From Pseudomonas sp. R28(2017) (lineage in GTDB: Bacteria; Pseudomonadota; Gammaproteobacteria; Pseudomonadales; Pseudomonadaceae), in contig NZ_NEHW01000005.1 of the NCBI RefSeq assembly GCF_002112505.1, forward strand, positions 186,001-250,000: 64,000 bases of DNA, in the 5' to 3' direction. Below are positions 29,432 through 38,048 of the stretch, one piece after another. Numbering within the stretch: the stretch's first letter is position 1; every line of letters begins with the position of its first letter. The notes beneath the pieces are model-generated. The model saw nothing but the letters and a program-made list of their open reading frames with translations, was not told the DNA's origin and made no database searches. Position numbers and translations under genes: made by a program.

Positions 29432-30329
29432 CAGCAGCGCAAAGCCCAAGGTTTCGATCATTATTCCTACCTACAATACCGGGCGTTATGTGCTGGATGC
29501 TATCGACAGTGTCCTGCAGCAGACCTATGACGATATCGAATTGATCGTCGTCGACGACGGTTCTACCGATGAGACGCCGCAACTGCTTGCACAACATGCG
29601 GGCAACTTCACACGCTACCGCCAAACCAACGCCGGCCAGAGTGCGGCGATGAACTTCGGCTGGCAACAGAGCAGCGGGCAATTGCTGGGTTACCTGAGCG
29701 CCGATGATCGCCTTCACCCTGAGGCAGTCGAGACCATTGTCGCGGCGATGCAGCAGCGCCCCGAAGCCGTACTGGCCTATCCGGATTTCTGTGTGATCGA
29801 TGAGCATTCGTCGCTGGTCCGCACTGTTCAGGCGCCCGACTATGAAGAGCGCCTGTTGATAGCCAATTTTCAATGCCTGCCAGGGCCTGGCGCGCTGTTT
29901 CGTCGAAAGGTTTGGGAACAAGTGGGCGGCTGGAACACAACATTGCGCAATATCCCGGACATGGACTTTTTTCTGCGACTTTGCCAGCACGGGCCATTCA
30001 CACGCGTCGCCAGCGCGCTCGCAGATTTTCGCATCCATTCCGGTTCGACCACTTATAACCCGTGCAGCGCAGAACGCTCTGACGAACCGGTACGTGTGAT
30101 AAAAAGCTTTTACCAAGCACATAATCTCTCGCCCTCCATCCTCGGCTGGAAGCGCAAGGCGGTAGCCAATGCACTGATGTTGTCCGGCTTCATGCACGGT
30201 TTCTCAGGGCGCTACACGCTGTTTTGGGCTCGCATGGGGAAAGCCGCACTGCTCCATCCGTCGTCACTGCTGTCACGCAAAATGGCCAGCTATGTGTTGA
30301 CCCTTGTCCGGCCCAAATCCAAAGCTTGA
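29421..30329 (+). CDS. Family 2 glycosyltransferase
   Basis: A 302-residue GT-A fold transferase. The nucleotide-binding start KVSIIIPTYNTGRYVLDAI is followed by SVLQQTYDDIELIVVDDGST, NAGQSAAMNFGWQQSSG and the metal-binding GYLSADDRL. The acceptor half has GPGALFRRKVWEQVGGWN and DMDFFLRLCQHG, typical of O-antigen GT2 enzymes. It is made at the cytoplasmic face and adds a sugar to the lipid-linked unit. It overlaps the flippase gene and precedes two polymerase-type membrane proteins. Confidence 0.92.
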   Translation: MDASSSAKPKVSIIIPTYNTGRYVLDAIDSVLQQTYDDIELIVVDDGSTDETPQLLAQHAGNFTRYRQTNAGQSAAMNFGWQQSSGQLLGYLSADDRLHPEAVETIVAAMQQRPEAVLAYPDFCVIDEHSSLVRTVQAPDYEERLLIANFQCLPGPGALFRRKVWEQVGGWNTTLRNIPDMDFFLRLCQHGPFTRVASALADFRIHSGSTTYNPCSAERSDEPVRVIKSFYQAHNLSPSILGWKRKAVANALMLSGFMHGFSGRYTLFWARMGKAALLHPSSLLSRKMASYVLTLVRPKSKA

Positions 30330-30400
30330 AATAGCTGTCTTCAGCCACCTCGAACACGCGAACGCGCCCTTTGGGTTCATGCAGTATCCGGAGCACTTCC

Positions 30401-32032
30401 ATGAATCAACACATGCACTCGCACTTGTTGGGCAGCAGACCAGTGCAGTTCATTGCAATTCTCGTGGTAGTGGTGGCAACGCTCGCCGCTGCAGTCAATT
30501 ACCCTGCCGCGCTCGGCCCGCTGCTTCTCAACGGCGTACTGACCACCCTGCTTGTGCGAACCGTGCTGACCAATCGCAGCAGCTTTTTTTCCTTTTTCCT
30601 GCTGGCATTCTTGATACTGGGTTGCTGGGCCAAGCTGGTCCTGCACTTCATTCTCGGTACCCAATTCATTGAACCGATTGGCGCCTTTGACGACTCGCCG
30701 AGTGCCTGGAACACCTGCTTGGTCGCATTGAACACAGCCTTCGCCACGCTCTTGACCTGCCAGTACATTGCGTCCCGGACGTTGCACTGGACGAACCATG
30801 AGCGCGCTATCAATACCGAATCCCCGCTGCTGCGCCCTGCGATGTGGTTCTGCATTGTGGTCACCTGCGTGGCCCTCGCCCTCAATTTCAAATACGCTAT
30901 TCTGAAGGTGGGCACCGAACCCGGACTGAGATTGAACAGCTATCTCTATGTGCTGGTGTCATTCATGGTTGCCTGGGGCAACCTGATCCTCCTTGCGACG
31001 GTTGGCTACTGGATGGTCAGGGCGCGCAAGCTTGGCTTGGAGAGCCTTTTCTACATCCTCATCCTGGAGGGGGCGGTCACGGCCGTGTCCATGGGCAGCC
31101 GAGCACAGATGATCCTCCACGTGGCCGCTCCATTTGTGGTCTACCTTACCCATGGCCGCGAGCTGGTGAGCGCCCTGCGCCCTGCTCAGTGGCTGCGAAT
31201 ACTACTGGTGACGGCACTTTTGTTCGTCGCGTCCATACTGCTGGTGTCCGCCGATCGCCTTCACTCGTTTGCCCAGGCACGGCCGATCAACAGTGCAAGC
31301 ATCGCGGAGAATGTGCTACTTGCCCCCCCTTTAAGCCAAACGGCTAGTGCTGATGAGCGATTGCCGCTTGCGCGCCTTGAGCTGTGGGTGGCTGCTTCGG
31401 AAGACGCGACCCTAGCAACCACAGCCTGGCTCGCGCCGGGCGCTCCCGTACTGCGCATGGCTACGGCAACACCCCAGCAGGCAAGCGCTGCACCGCAGGC
31501 GGCAGAGATAACGCCAGCACGTTGGAAAGGCATGCTCATGGAGCTAAGCAAGCTGATAGTAGACAGATGGGTAGGTATCGAGGGCGTGATGGCAGTAACC
31601 AGCCATGTACATACCGGGTGGCCGCTATTTGTCAGTAGCCTCGGTGAACGGCCGGAGAGCGGTACTCAAGCGATTTACCAGCGCATGTCCGATGCTCAGT
31701 ATGCTACCTACGAAAACTTTACGTTCATGACCATTCCCGGCCCCATAGCAATCTTGCTTTACAGCGCAAACTACACCGTGCTGGTAGCAGGCCTTGCATC
31801 GCTGTTCCTTGCAGGAATCCTGGCAGAATGCCTGGCAAGGAAACTGGTAGGCAATATCTTTACGCAGGCGGCCGTGGGCGTGGCCCTCGCCTACCTCGTG
31901 GTGCAGATGAACTTCCCGCGAGTTCAGTTCTTCTTCCTGTTGGAATTGCTTGGTTTCATCGTAGGGCTTTACCTTGCACGCCTTACCCTCAACATACGGG
32001 CGCCAAGTGCGGCAATAGCGGGAAAAGCCTGA
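30401..32032 (+). CDS. Multi-spanning membrane protein, possible polysaccharide polymerase
   Basis: A 543-residue protein read from ATG at 30401, which has CCGGAG at a good distance upstream. It shows 10 or more hydrophobic helices: two or three near the N terminus, a cluster at residues about 150-240, and three at the C terminus (GPIAILLYSANYTVLVAGLA and onward). Between them is a long periplasmic-type loop (about residues 285-430) rich in Ala, Pro and Thr. This is the layout of Wzy-like polymerases, but I recognise no named family. It lies between a GT2 gene and another polymerase-like gene in the plus-strand module. Confidence 0.6.
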   Translation: MNQHMHSHLLGSRPVQFIAILVVVVATLAAAVNYPAALGPLLLNGVLTTLLVRTVLTNRSSFFSFFLLAFLILGCWAKLVLHFILGTQFIEPIGAFDDSPSAWNTCLVALNTAFATLLTCQYIASRTLHWTNHERAINTESPLLRPAMWFCIVVTCVALALNFKYAILKVGTEPGLRLNSYLYVLVSFMVAWGNLILLATVGYWMVRARKLGLESLFYILILEGAVTAVSMGSRAQMILHVAAPFVVYLTHGRELVSALRPAQWLRILLVTALLFVASILLVSADRLHSFAQARPINSASIAENVLLAPPLSQTASADERLPLARLELWVAASEDATLATTAWLAPGAPVLRMATATPQQASAAPQAAEITPARWKGMLMELSKLIVDRWVGIEGVMAVTSHVHTGWPLFVSSLGERPESGTQAIYQRMSDAQYATYENFTFMTIPGPIAILLYSANYTVLVAGLASLFLAGILAECLARKLVGNIFTQAAVGVALAYLVVQMNFPRVQFFFLLELLGFIVGLYLARLTLNIRAPSAAIAGKA

Positions 32033-32229
32033 AAGCCCAGAAAGCCCAGAGGCGTGATAGCAGGCCCGATTTTTGATAATTGCATCAAGTATTCGCAATC
32101 AGATCAAAATAATTGTGCACGTTAGCATCACCCGGCTGTCACAGATGAGTTACTCAACTTTCCAAGCCAGCTGCACGTAACGCCATCCGGCAAAACGTGC
32201 CCGGGCATGATCAGGCAGATCCACTCACA

Positions 32230-33591
32230 ATGAAAATTGCTCTTCGGCATCATCGCGTAGGCGCTTCGCTCGATACGGCCCTCTCGCCGTTGTTCGCATT
32301 GTGTGCCTGGATAACGCTACACCCCTATTTTCTCTGGCACTCACTACGCCATATGGCAATTGCCGGCGCGCTATCAGGCTGCCTGGCAATCCTTGCCCTC
32401 ATGCAGGGTGATCGCCCACGCCGAAGGGAGCTGCCCGGTTTCATCTTGATCTGCCTGTTCGTGCTGTACATCAGCATGCTACCCAAAGTCGACGGAAGTA
32501 CTACACGGTGGTATTTCGTATTGCCAACGATTCTGGCCCTGTCAATCTTCTCGGACGAGCGTCGAGGCAAGGTTCTGCAGTGGTTTGGATGGATATTCGC
32601 GGCCAGCCTGGTGCCAGGCATCCTTGTTTCCATAGCGGCCATCCTTGGCGTTGCGCCGCACATGGAACGGATGCCACTGCTCAACCCGGAAATGGCTGCG
32701 CAAGGCGGGGCGTACCTACATGCGCCTGGAGCCCTGCTGCTCTCGGGCAACAACCTCTCGTTGCCTTGGGGCGGTGAACTTTATCGGCTCTGCGCGGTGT
32801 ATGACGAGCCTGGCATGGTTGGCACGATCGCGGCGTTTCTCCTGGCGGGCAATCGGTTCCGCCTCAAGCCTCTGTCATGCCTGGTGATATTCCTCGGGGG
32901 TCTGCTCTCCTGCTCCCTGGCGTTCATCATCATGGCATTCATCGGCTTTGTGTTTCGCTTGCTGTATTCCAGGTCGCTCCTGACGTTACTACCGCTAGCA
33001 GTGCTGGGCCTGTTCGGGCTTCTGATTCTAGGCATCGTCAAACCCAGCGCTCCGCAACCTGTCAGCGAGGTGCATGTCGAAGTGCCCGCGAAGCAGAGAC
33101 AAGTGTCCCCTGCGATTGCAGATGAGCGTACGGCCACCAGCCCCCCTGCTCCTTCCCCCGAACTCGCGCCTACGCCCAAAAATGAGCAACATCTTCGCCA
33201 GGTTCAGTACATCAATAACCGCTCCCTGCCGGAAATGGACAAGTTGCTCGAACGTTATCGCAACGCGGACACCAAAGGCCTGCTTTTTGGTTTAGGCGCC
33301 GATTCCAGCGTTGTCTATGGTGGCGTATCTCAAGTTGTCACACGCCTATTGACCGACTACGGTCTGATAGGCACGTTCTTGTTCGCCGTGAGCATGATCA
33401 GCCTGACCTTCGCCATCATCAGCAATGCCAAGCGCAAGCTATGGGTTCTGCTCTTCTTCGCGTTATTTGCCCTGAGCATCTATCAACGACCCATCGTCTG
33501 GATGCCCTATGCACTGACGATGTTCATTTGCAGTGCCACCTTGGCGGGGAGGCGCAGGTCCGAACCTGCCGCAGTGCACGTTGCAAGCTGA
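32230..33591 (+). CDS. O-antigen polymerase/ligase-like membrane protein
   Basis: A 453-residue protein with about ten membrane helices. The segment YRLCAVYDEPGMVGTIAAFLL is like the D-E-P-G-x-x-G-T motif seen in many exopolysaccharide and O-antigen polymerases. A low-complexity Pro/Ala/Val loop (residues about 272-325) precedes LFGLGADSSVVYGGVSQV and TDYGLIGTFLFAVSMI, resembling the periplasmic loop and following helices of Wzy/WaaL proteins. ATG at 32230 is chosen over a GTG 33 bp upstream. It could be the polymerase for the unit flipped by the neighbouring Wzx, or a ligase; the sequence does not decide. Confidence 0.68.
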   Translation: MKIALRHHRVGASLDTALSPLFALCAWITLHPYFLWHSLRHMAIAGALSGCLAILALMQGDRPRRRELPGFILICLFVLYISMLPKVDGSTTRWYFVLPTILALSIFSDERRGKVLQWFGWIFAASLVPGILVSIAAILGVAPHMERMPLLNPEMAAQGGAYLHAPGALLLSGNNLSLPWGGELYRLCAVYDEPGMVGTIAAFLLAGNRFRLKPLSCLVIFLGGLLSCSLAFIIMAFIGFVFRLLYSRSLLTLLPLAVLGLFGLLILGIVKPSAPQPVSEVHVEVPAKQRQVSPAIADERTATSPPAPSPELAPTPKNEQHLRQVQYINNRSLPEMDKLLERYRNADTKGLLFGLGADSSVVYGGVSQVVTRLLTDYGLIGTFLFAVSMISLTFAIISNAKRKLWVLLFFALFALSIYQRPIVWMPYALTMFICSATLAGRRRSEPAAVHVAS

Positions 33592-33603
33592 CTCAGGCAA
33601 CGT

Positions 33604-33630
33604 GTATCGGCCCGAACAACGGGCCGATAC
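33604..33630. terminator. Perfect bidirectional hairpin between convergent genes
   Basis: GTATCGGCCCG (33604-33614) and CGGGCCGATAC (33620-33630) form an uninterrupted 11-bp stem with an AACAA loop in the 51-bp gap between the plus-strand polymerase-like gene and the minus-strand GT4 gene. No long T run on either side. Confidence 0.75.
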
Positions 33631-33642
33631 TATCGTTACACT

Positions 33643-34770
33643 TCACTTCATCATTGAGCCCGTGCGTAGCAAGCGGGCGAATTGTTGAAGCATCTTTTGT
33701 ACCGTGACAGTCCAGGTGTAGTTCTGCAGTACATACGTTTTGAGCCGCTCACCACGCTGGGGGAGTTCATCAGGCTGAGCCAGCATGCCCTGCAAGCCTG
33801 AAGCGATACCTTCGACACTGGCCGGTACGACCATGCCACCCTGTACCGCTCCGACCTGGTCGAACCCGCACGTATCGGTGAGCAGCACAGGCAGCCCGAC
33901 TACACCGGCCTCAAGTGCTACCAGCGACATCGCCTCGGACCGGGACGGAATGACCAGCATCATCGCCTTTCGGTAAGCAGTCGTCCTCTGCGCCTCATCA
34001 AGAAACCCGATGAAGTGAATCTGACGCTCTAACCCAGACGCATCGACCAGCGCCTTGAGCTCCTTCTGCATGCCAAAGTCCGGCCCAGCCATGACCAGCG
34101 GGTAACGGTGGGCTGCTGGTGTATCAACATATGCCTGAATCAGCAGATCAGGCCCTTTGACGGGCGCCAGCCTGCCCATGAACAGAATGAATGGTTCGTC
34201 GGGAACCAGGGTGCTCACCGCCGATGACTGTTCAGGCTCCACGACTGCATTGCACACAATTGGAATGTCGGCTTCGTCAACACTTGCCACCTTGGCGATC
34301 AATTCTCGCTCGAGGGCAGTGATAGCGATGAAACCTGAGGCAGCCTTTATCAACCACCGTCCTACGCAAAAATGGAAAGCTTTCTTGATCCGCTGCGGCG
34401 AACCGATCGAACTGAACTCACCAGCCGGACACAAGATGAAAGGTCGCCTGCAAGCCATCGCCATGAACCCCATGGCGACGCTCAGAAGGTTCCAGTAGCC
34501 CATGATGTGTATCACGTCAGCCTCACGTATCGAACGCCAAGCTCGCACTGGGTTCAACAACGGCAGCGGAAACCTGCGGCCGACGCAACCCGTGATGTAA
34601 TAGCTCACGCCTTGCGCCTTGAACTCATGCTGCCACGAGTTGCCAGACATGGCCCAAACTTCACAGGCACTCCCGGCTTTTGCCATGTGCACAGCCAGAT
34701 GTCGCGTGCGTTCGGCAGTACCGCCACCCAACTTTGCGTCAAGCGATATATTGACCAGCAAGACTCTCAT
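33643..34770 (-). CDS. Family 4 glycosyltransferase
   Basis: A 375-residue GT-B enzyme. The N terminus MRVLLVNISLDAKLGGGTAER has the glycine-rich acceptor-domain loop; the donor half has FILFMGRLAPVKGPDLLIQA, YPLVMAGPDFG, IHFIGFLDEAQR and the E-x7-E segment IPSRSEAMSLVALEAGVVG. Its start overlaps the stop of the SDR gene at 34767 by four bases, so both are translated together, downstream of the L-sugar synthesis genes. The donor is plausibly the sugar made by those genes, but this is only proximity. Confidence 0.9.
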   Translation of the reverse strand: MRVLLVNISLDAKLGGGTAERTRHLAVHMAKAGSACEVWAMSGNSWQHEFKAQGVSYYITGCVGRRFPLPLLNPVRAWRSIREADVIHIMGYWNLLSVAMGFMAMACRRPFILCPAGEFSSIGSPQRIKKAFHFCVGRWLIKAASGFIAITALERELIAKVASVDEADIPIVCNAVVEPEQSSAVSTLVPDEPFILFMGRLAPVKGPDLLIQAYVDTPAAHRYPLVMAGPDFGMQKELKALVDASGLERQIHFIGFLDEAQRTTAYRKAMMLVIPSRSEAMSLVALEAGVVGLPVLLTDTCGFDQVGAVQGGMVVPASVEGIASGLQGMLAQPDELPQRGERLKTYVLQNYTWTVTVQKMLQQFARLLRTGSMMK

Positions 34771-35693
34771 GCAGATGCCCTCAGCACGGTCACATAACGC
34801 TGTAACTGCAGGTTGAAATCTGCTGCCTCAGGTTGGCCCCATTCGGCCAGCCGAGTTTCGCAAAAGCGACGCATGGGGTTGACGTTGCTGATCTTGCGCA
34901 TACGCAGCAGCACCGCCAGCGCTGCGGGCGGCAAGTGCGGCAAACGGCCTAGCGATGGCCGAGCAAATGCTTGCAACAATGCATCCTGCAAAAAACCGAA
35001 GTTATTGTCAGCACACGCATCATCGGTAACCAACACCACTTCGCCCTGACGAATGAGGGGAACCTGCGATACGAACAGCAAGGTTTGCACCACCCGCTCG
35101 ACACTGACCAGGTGCATCCTTCTTTGCCCATAAAGCAACCTGCGCAACGCCAGCTTCCAGAGCGGAGCGTGAGCAACTTCATCGACGAACGACGTGATGT
35201 TCATTCCCCCCACTCCAAAAACCGCACCTAACCGCAATACCAGCGCCTCAAAGCCTTCCGCCGGCACATTGCGAACCCGTGCTTCAGCTGCTGCGTGCTC
35301 CCGCTCATAGGGAGTACGCGGCTCAATAGGCGTAGAAGCATAAACGACTGGATCCGGTGCCGAGCCAAATACATCAATGCTCGAGACATGCACATAGCGC
35401 TTGATTCTCGCGCCCTTGCAGGCTTCGAGAATATTGGCAATCGCCCCATCGAACCACCCACTGCCATCAGGCCTGAGTAAGTTGATGACCGTACAACCCG
35501 GGGACAAAATCGAATCCAAGGAGTGTGTTTCATTGACGTCGAAACGCTCCACCTGGACCGAAGATGCAATCAGCCAGTCAGGCTCACTGCGGTGAACTGC
35601 GTAAATCATCTCGGCGTCCGCGAGGCTGCCTTTACAGGCGAGCAAGTGGCGCCCGACAAAACCGCTTCCTCCAATTACCACCAGCTTCTTCAT
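34767..35693 (-). CDS. NAD-dependent epimerase/dehydratase-like SDR with altered active site
   Basis: A 308-residue extended SDR. The cofactor motif VVIGGSGFVGRHLL is at the N terminus, then VINLLRPDGSGWFDG, YVHVSSIDVFGSA and, where the catalytic Tyr-x-x-x-Lys is expected, YEREH: the Lys is replaced by His. The Ser of the VSS segment and the Tyr are present. The later part (LRLGAVFGVGGMN and LVSVERVVQTLL) follows the family. It may use an altered mechanism, be non-catalytic, or have another role such as a reductase of the WbpV kind. ATG at 35693 (MKKLVV) is preferred to the ATG six codons upstream. It is coupled to the following GT4 gene. Confidence 0.8.
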   Translation of the reverse strand: MKKLVVIGGSGFVGRHLLACKGSLADAEMIYAVHRSEPDWLIASSVQVERFDVNETHSLDSILSPGCTVINLLRPDGSGWFDGAIANILEACKGARIKRYVHVSSIDVFGSAPDPVVYASTPIEPRTPYEREHAAAEARVRNVPAEGFEALVLRLGAVFGVGGMNITSFVDEVAHAPLWKLALRRLLYGQRRMHLVSVERVVQTLLFVSQVPLIRQGEVVLVTDDACADNNFGFLQDALLQAFARPSLGRLPHLPPAALAVLLRMRKISNVNPMRRFCETRLAEWGQPEAADFNLQLQRYVTVLRASA

Positions 35694-35899
35694 GTGTCGT
35701 GAGTTCTCCATTCCGGTGGCCTGGGCAAAACCGCGAACATGGCAACCCTGCGCGGTTCAGCGTCACCACGCGGGATATCGACAGGTATCGGCACAGACAG
35801 ATCGGCATGCGCAAGCGAGCTGCCTGCGCAATTCACCCGCGCGTACTTCAAACCAGGGCCGCCGCCGCTAACTGTGCGGGCAGCCTTGGCTTGAAGATG

Positions 35900-37024
35900 C
35901 TACTTGGACCAGACAGTCCGGTTGATGTAATCGGTGTAGCTGTAGACGATACGCACGACTTGCTTGGATACCGGGCCGCCCAAGTAATCGTCGACTACCG
36001 GGACCACGCGTCGATTGCGATCATGCTGGCTGACAACCACACGCACAGCATCCAGCACACGCTGAGGGGTCAGGCCGCACATGATCAACGTGCCTTCATC
36101 CATGCCCTCTGGACGCTCATGGGCGTTGCGGATGGTAACTGCAGGAAGGTTCAGCAGCGATGCTTCTTCGGTGATGGTACCGCTGTCGGAGAGCACGCAA
36201 CGTGCGCCCATCTGCAACTTGATGTAATCGAGCAAGCCGAATGGTTTGACAAAGCGGATCAACGGATGATCAATCGATTCACCCAGGTCCTCGAGGCGCT
36301 TGCGCGTACGCGGGTGGGTAGACACCACGATCGGGTAGTCATAGGCGTCCGCCAAGGCGCGCAACGACGCCAGCAGATCACGCAGATTCTGTGGCGTATC
36401 GACGTTCTCTTCACGGTGCGTGCTGACAACGAAGTACTGCCCTTCGACCAGACCTTCCCGCTCCAGTACTGTCGACGCGTCGATACGCGGACGGTAGTAG
36501 TTGAGCACTTCGTCCATATGCGAACCGGTCTTGATGATGGTCTCAGGGCGGATCCCCTCGGCCAACAAGTAACGCCGTGCATGCTCGGTGAGCACCATAT
36601 TTATATCGCTAAGGTGGTCAAGTACCTTGCGATTGAGCTCTTCTGGTACACGCTGATCAAAACAGCGATTACCAGCCTCCATGTGGAATACCGGTATCTT
36701 GCGACGCTTGGCTGCAATCACTGCCAAGCATGTGTTGGTGTCGCCGTAAAGCAGCAAAGCATCTGGCTTTTCCAGCTCGAAAATCTCATCGGACTTGGCG
36801 ATCACTTCGGCAATCGTGCCCGCAGCAGTTCCTGCGACCGCACCCAGAAAGTGGTCAGGCTTGCGAATACCCAGGTCATCGAAGAAAACCTGATTGAGTT
36901 CGAAGTCGTAGTTCTGACCAGAGTGCACCAGTACATGATGAGTCTGCTCATCCAGCTCGGCGATGACACGGCTCATCTTGATCAGTTCGGGACGAGTACC
37001 GACCAGCGTCATGACCTTAAGCAT
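35900..37024 (-). CDS. wbvD: UDP-sugar 2-epimerase, WbvD/FnlC (WecB superfamily) type
   Basis: A 374-residue enzyme of the UDP-GlcNAc 2-epimerase superfamily: MLKVMTLVGTRPELIKMSRV, LVHSGQNYDFELN, DALLLYGDTNTCLA, FHMEAGNRCFDQRVPEE, STHREENVDTP, and SDSGTITEEASLLNLPAVT. In UDP-L-FucNAc and UDP-L-QuiNAc synthesis the third enzyme (WbjD/FnlC or WbvD) inverts C2 of the reduced L-sugar. It overlaps the 4,6-dehydratase gene by eight bases and follows the reductase, so the three enzymes are co-translated. The longest gene of the set in agreement with family length (about 375). Confidence 0.92.
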   Translation of the reverse strand: MLKVMTLVGTRPELIKMSRVIAELDEQTHHVLVHSGQNYDFELNQVFFDDLGIRKPDHFLGAVAGTAAGTIAEVIAKSDEIFELEKPDALLLYGDTNTCLAVIAAKRRKIPVFHMEAGNRCFDQRVPEELNRKVLDHLSDINMVLTEHARRYLLAEGIRPETIIKTGSHMDEVLNYYRPRIDASTVLEREGLVEGQYFVVSTHREENVDTPQNLRDLLASLRALADAYDYPIVVSTHPRTRKRLEDLGESIDHPLIRFVKPFGLLDYIKLQMGARCVLSDSGTITEEASLLNLPAVTIRNAHERPEGMDEGTLIMCGLTPQRVLDAVRVVVSQHDRNRRVVPVVDDYLGGPVSKQVVRIVYSYTDYINRTVWSK

Positions 37025-38027
37025 TGAGTTCTTCCTGAATGTAGTCGAGTTTCAGCAGCAGCGCCTTGATACCATCGATATCGAGGCGCTCGGTATTGTG
37101 GGAGGTATAGTCATCCAGCTCGGAGATATGTTGCTCGCCCTCAACAAAATATTTCTTGTAGTTAAGGTCACGGTTGTCTGCGGGAATCCTGTAATAGCGG
37201 CCCATGTCGTCAGCCTTGGCCATCTCCTCGCGGGAAATCAGTGACTCGTAAAGCTTTTCACCATGGCGAGTACCGATAACCTTGACTGTGTTGTCACGCC
37301 CGAACAACTGCTTCAGTGCTTCGGCGAGAGCTTCAACAGTGGACGCAGGAGCCTTCTGCACAAAGATATCGCCCTGTTCGGCATGCTCGAAGGCATGCAG
37401 AACCAGATCCACGGAATCTTCCAGAGACATGAGGAAACGCGTCATGTTCGGATCGGTCACGGTCAATTCACTACCCGACTTCAACTGCTCCACGAACAAC
37501 GGAATCACCGAGCCGCGCGAGGCCATCACGTTACCGTAGCGGGTAGCGCAGATGACCGGGCCGCGGGCGGGAATCATGCGCGACTTTGCAACCATCAGCT
37601 TTTCAGCCATGGCCTTGGAAATGCCCATGGCATTGATCGGGTAGACAGCCTTGTCAGTACTCAATACCACCACCCGTTGCACGCCGCTGGCAATCGCTGC
37701 GTTGAGCACATTTTCGGTACCGATGACGTTGGTCTTGACGGCTTCCATCGGGTAAAACTCGCAGGACGGTACCTGCTTCAGTGCAGCCGCATGAAAAATG
37801 TAGTCGACGCCAATCATCGCCTCGGCCACGCTTTGATAATCGCGGACATCACCGATGTAAAACTTGACCTTGTCGTTGGACAAGGCAATGCGCATATCTT
37901 CCTGCTTCTTCTCGTCGCGGCTGAATACGCGGATTTCTTTCACATTCGTGTTGAGGAAACGCTTGAGCACGGTATTACCGAATGAGCCAGTGCCACCGGT
38001 AATCATCAGAATCTTGTTGTCGAACAC
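37017..38027 (-). CDS. wbvB: UDP-GlcNAc 4,6-dehydratase (5-inverting), WbvB type, copy 2
   Basis: A 336-residue SDR, near-identical in layout to the copy at 14397-15407: TGGTGSFGNTVLKRFL, FHAAALKQVPSCEFYP, STDKAVYPINAMGISKAMAEK, RHGEKLYESLIS. It makes the 4-keto L-arabino intermediate from UDP-GlcNAc. Here it is flanked on the same strand by its expected partners, the RmlD-like reductase (21 bp upstream) and the 2-epimerase (8-bp overlap). This is therefore the copy within an intact pathway. Confidence 0.94.
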   Translation of the reverse strand: MFDNKILMITGGTGSFGNTVLKRFLNTNVKEIRVFSRDEKKQEDMRIALSNDKVKFYIGDVRDYQSVAEAMIGVDYIFHAAALKQVPSCEFYPMEAVKTNVIGTENVLNAAIASGVQRVVVLSTDKAVYPINAMGISKAMAEKLMVAKSRMIPARGPVICATRYGNVMASRGSVIPLFVEQLKSGSELTVTDPNMTRFLMSLEDSVDLVLHAFEHAEQGDIFVQKAPASTVEALAEALKQLFGRDNTVKVIGTRHGEKLYESLISREEMAKADDMGRYYRIPADNRDLNYKKYFVEGEQHISELDDYTSHNTERLDIDGIKALLLKLDYIQEELNA

Positions 38028-38048
38028 GGGTCCTCTCCTTGATATGGG

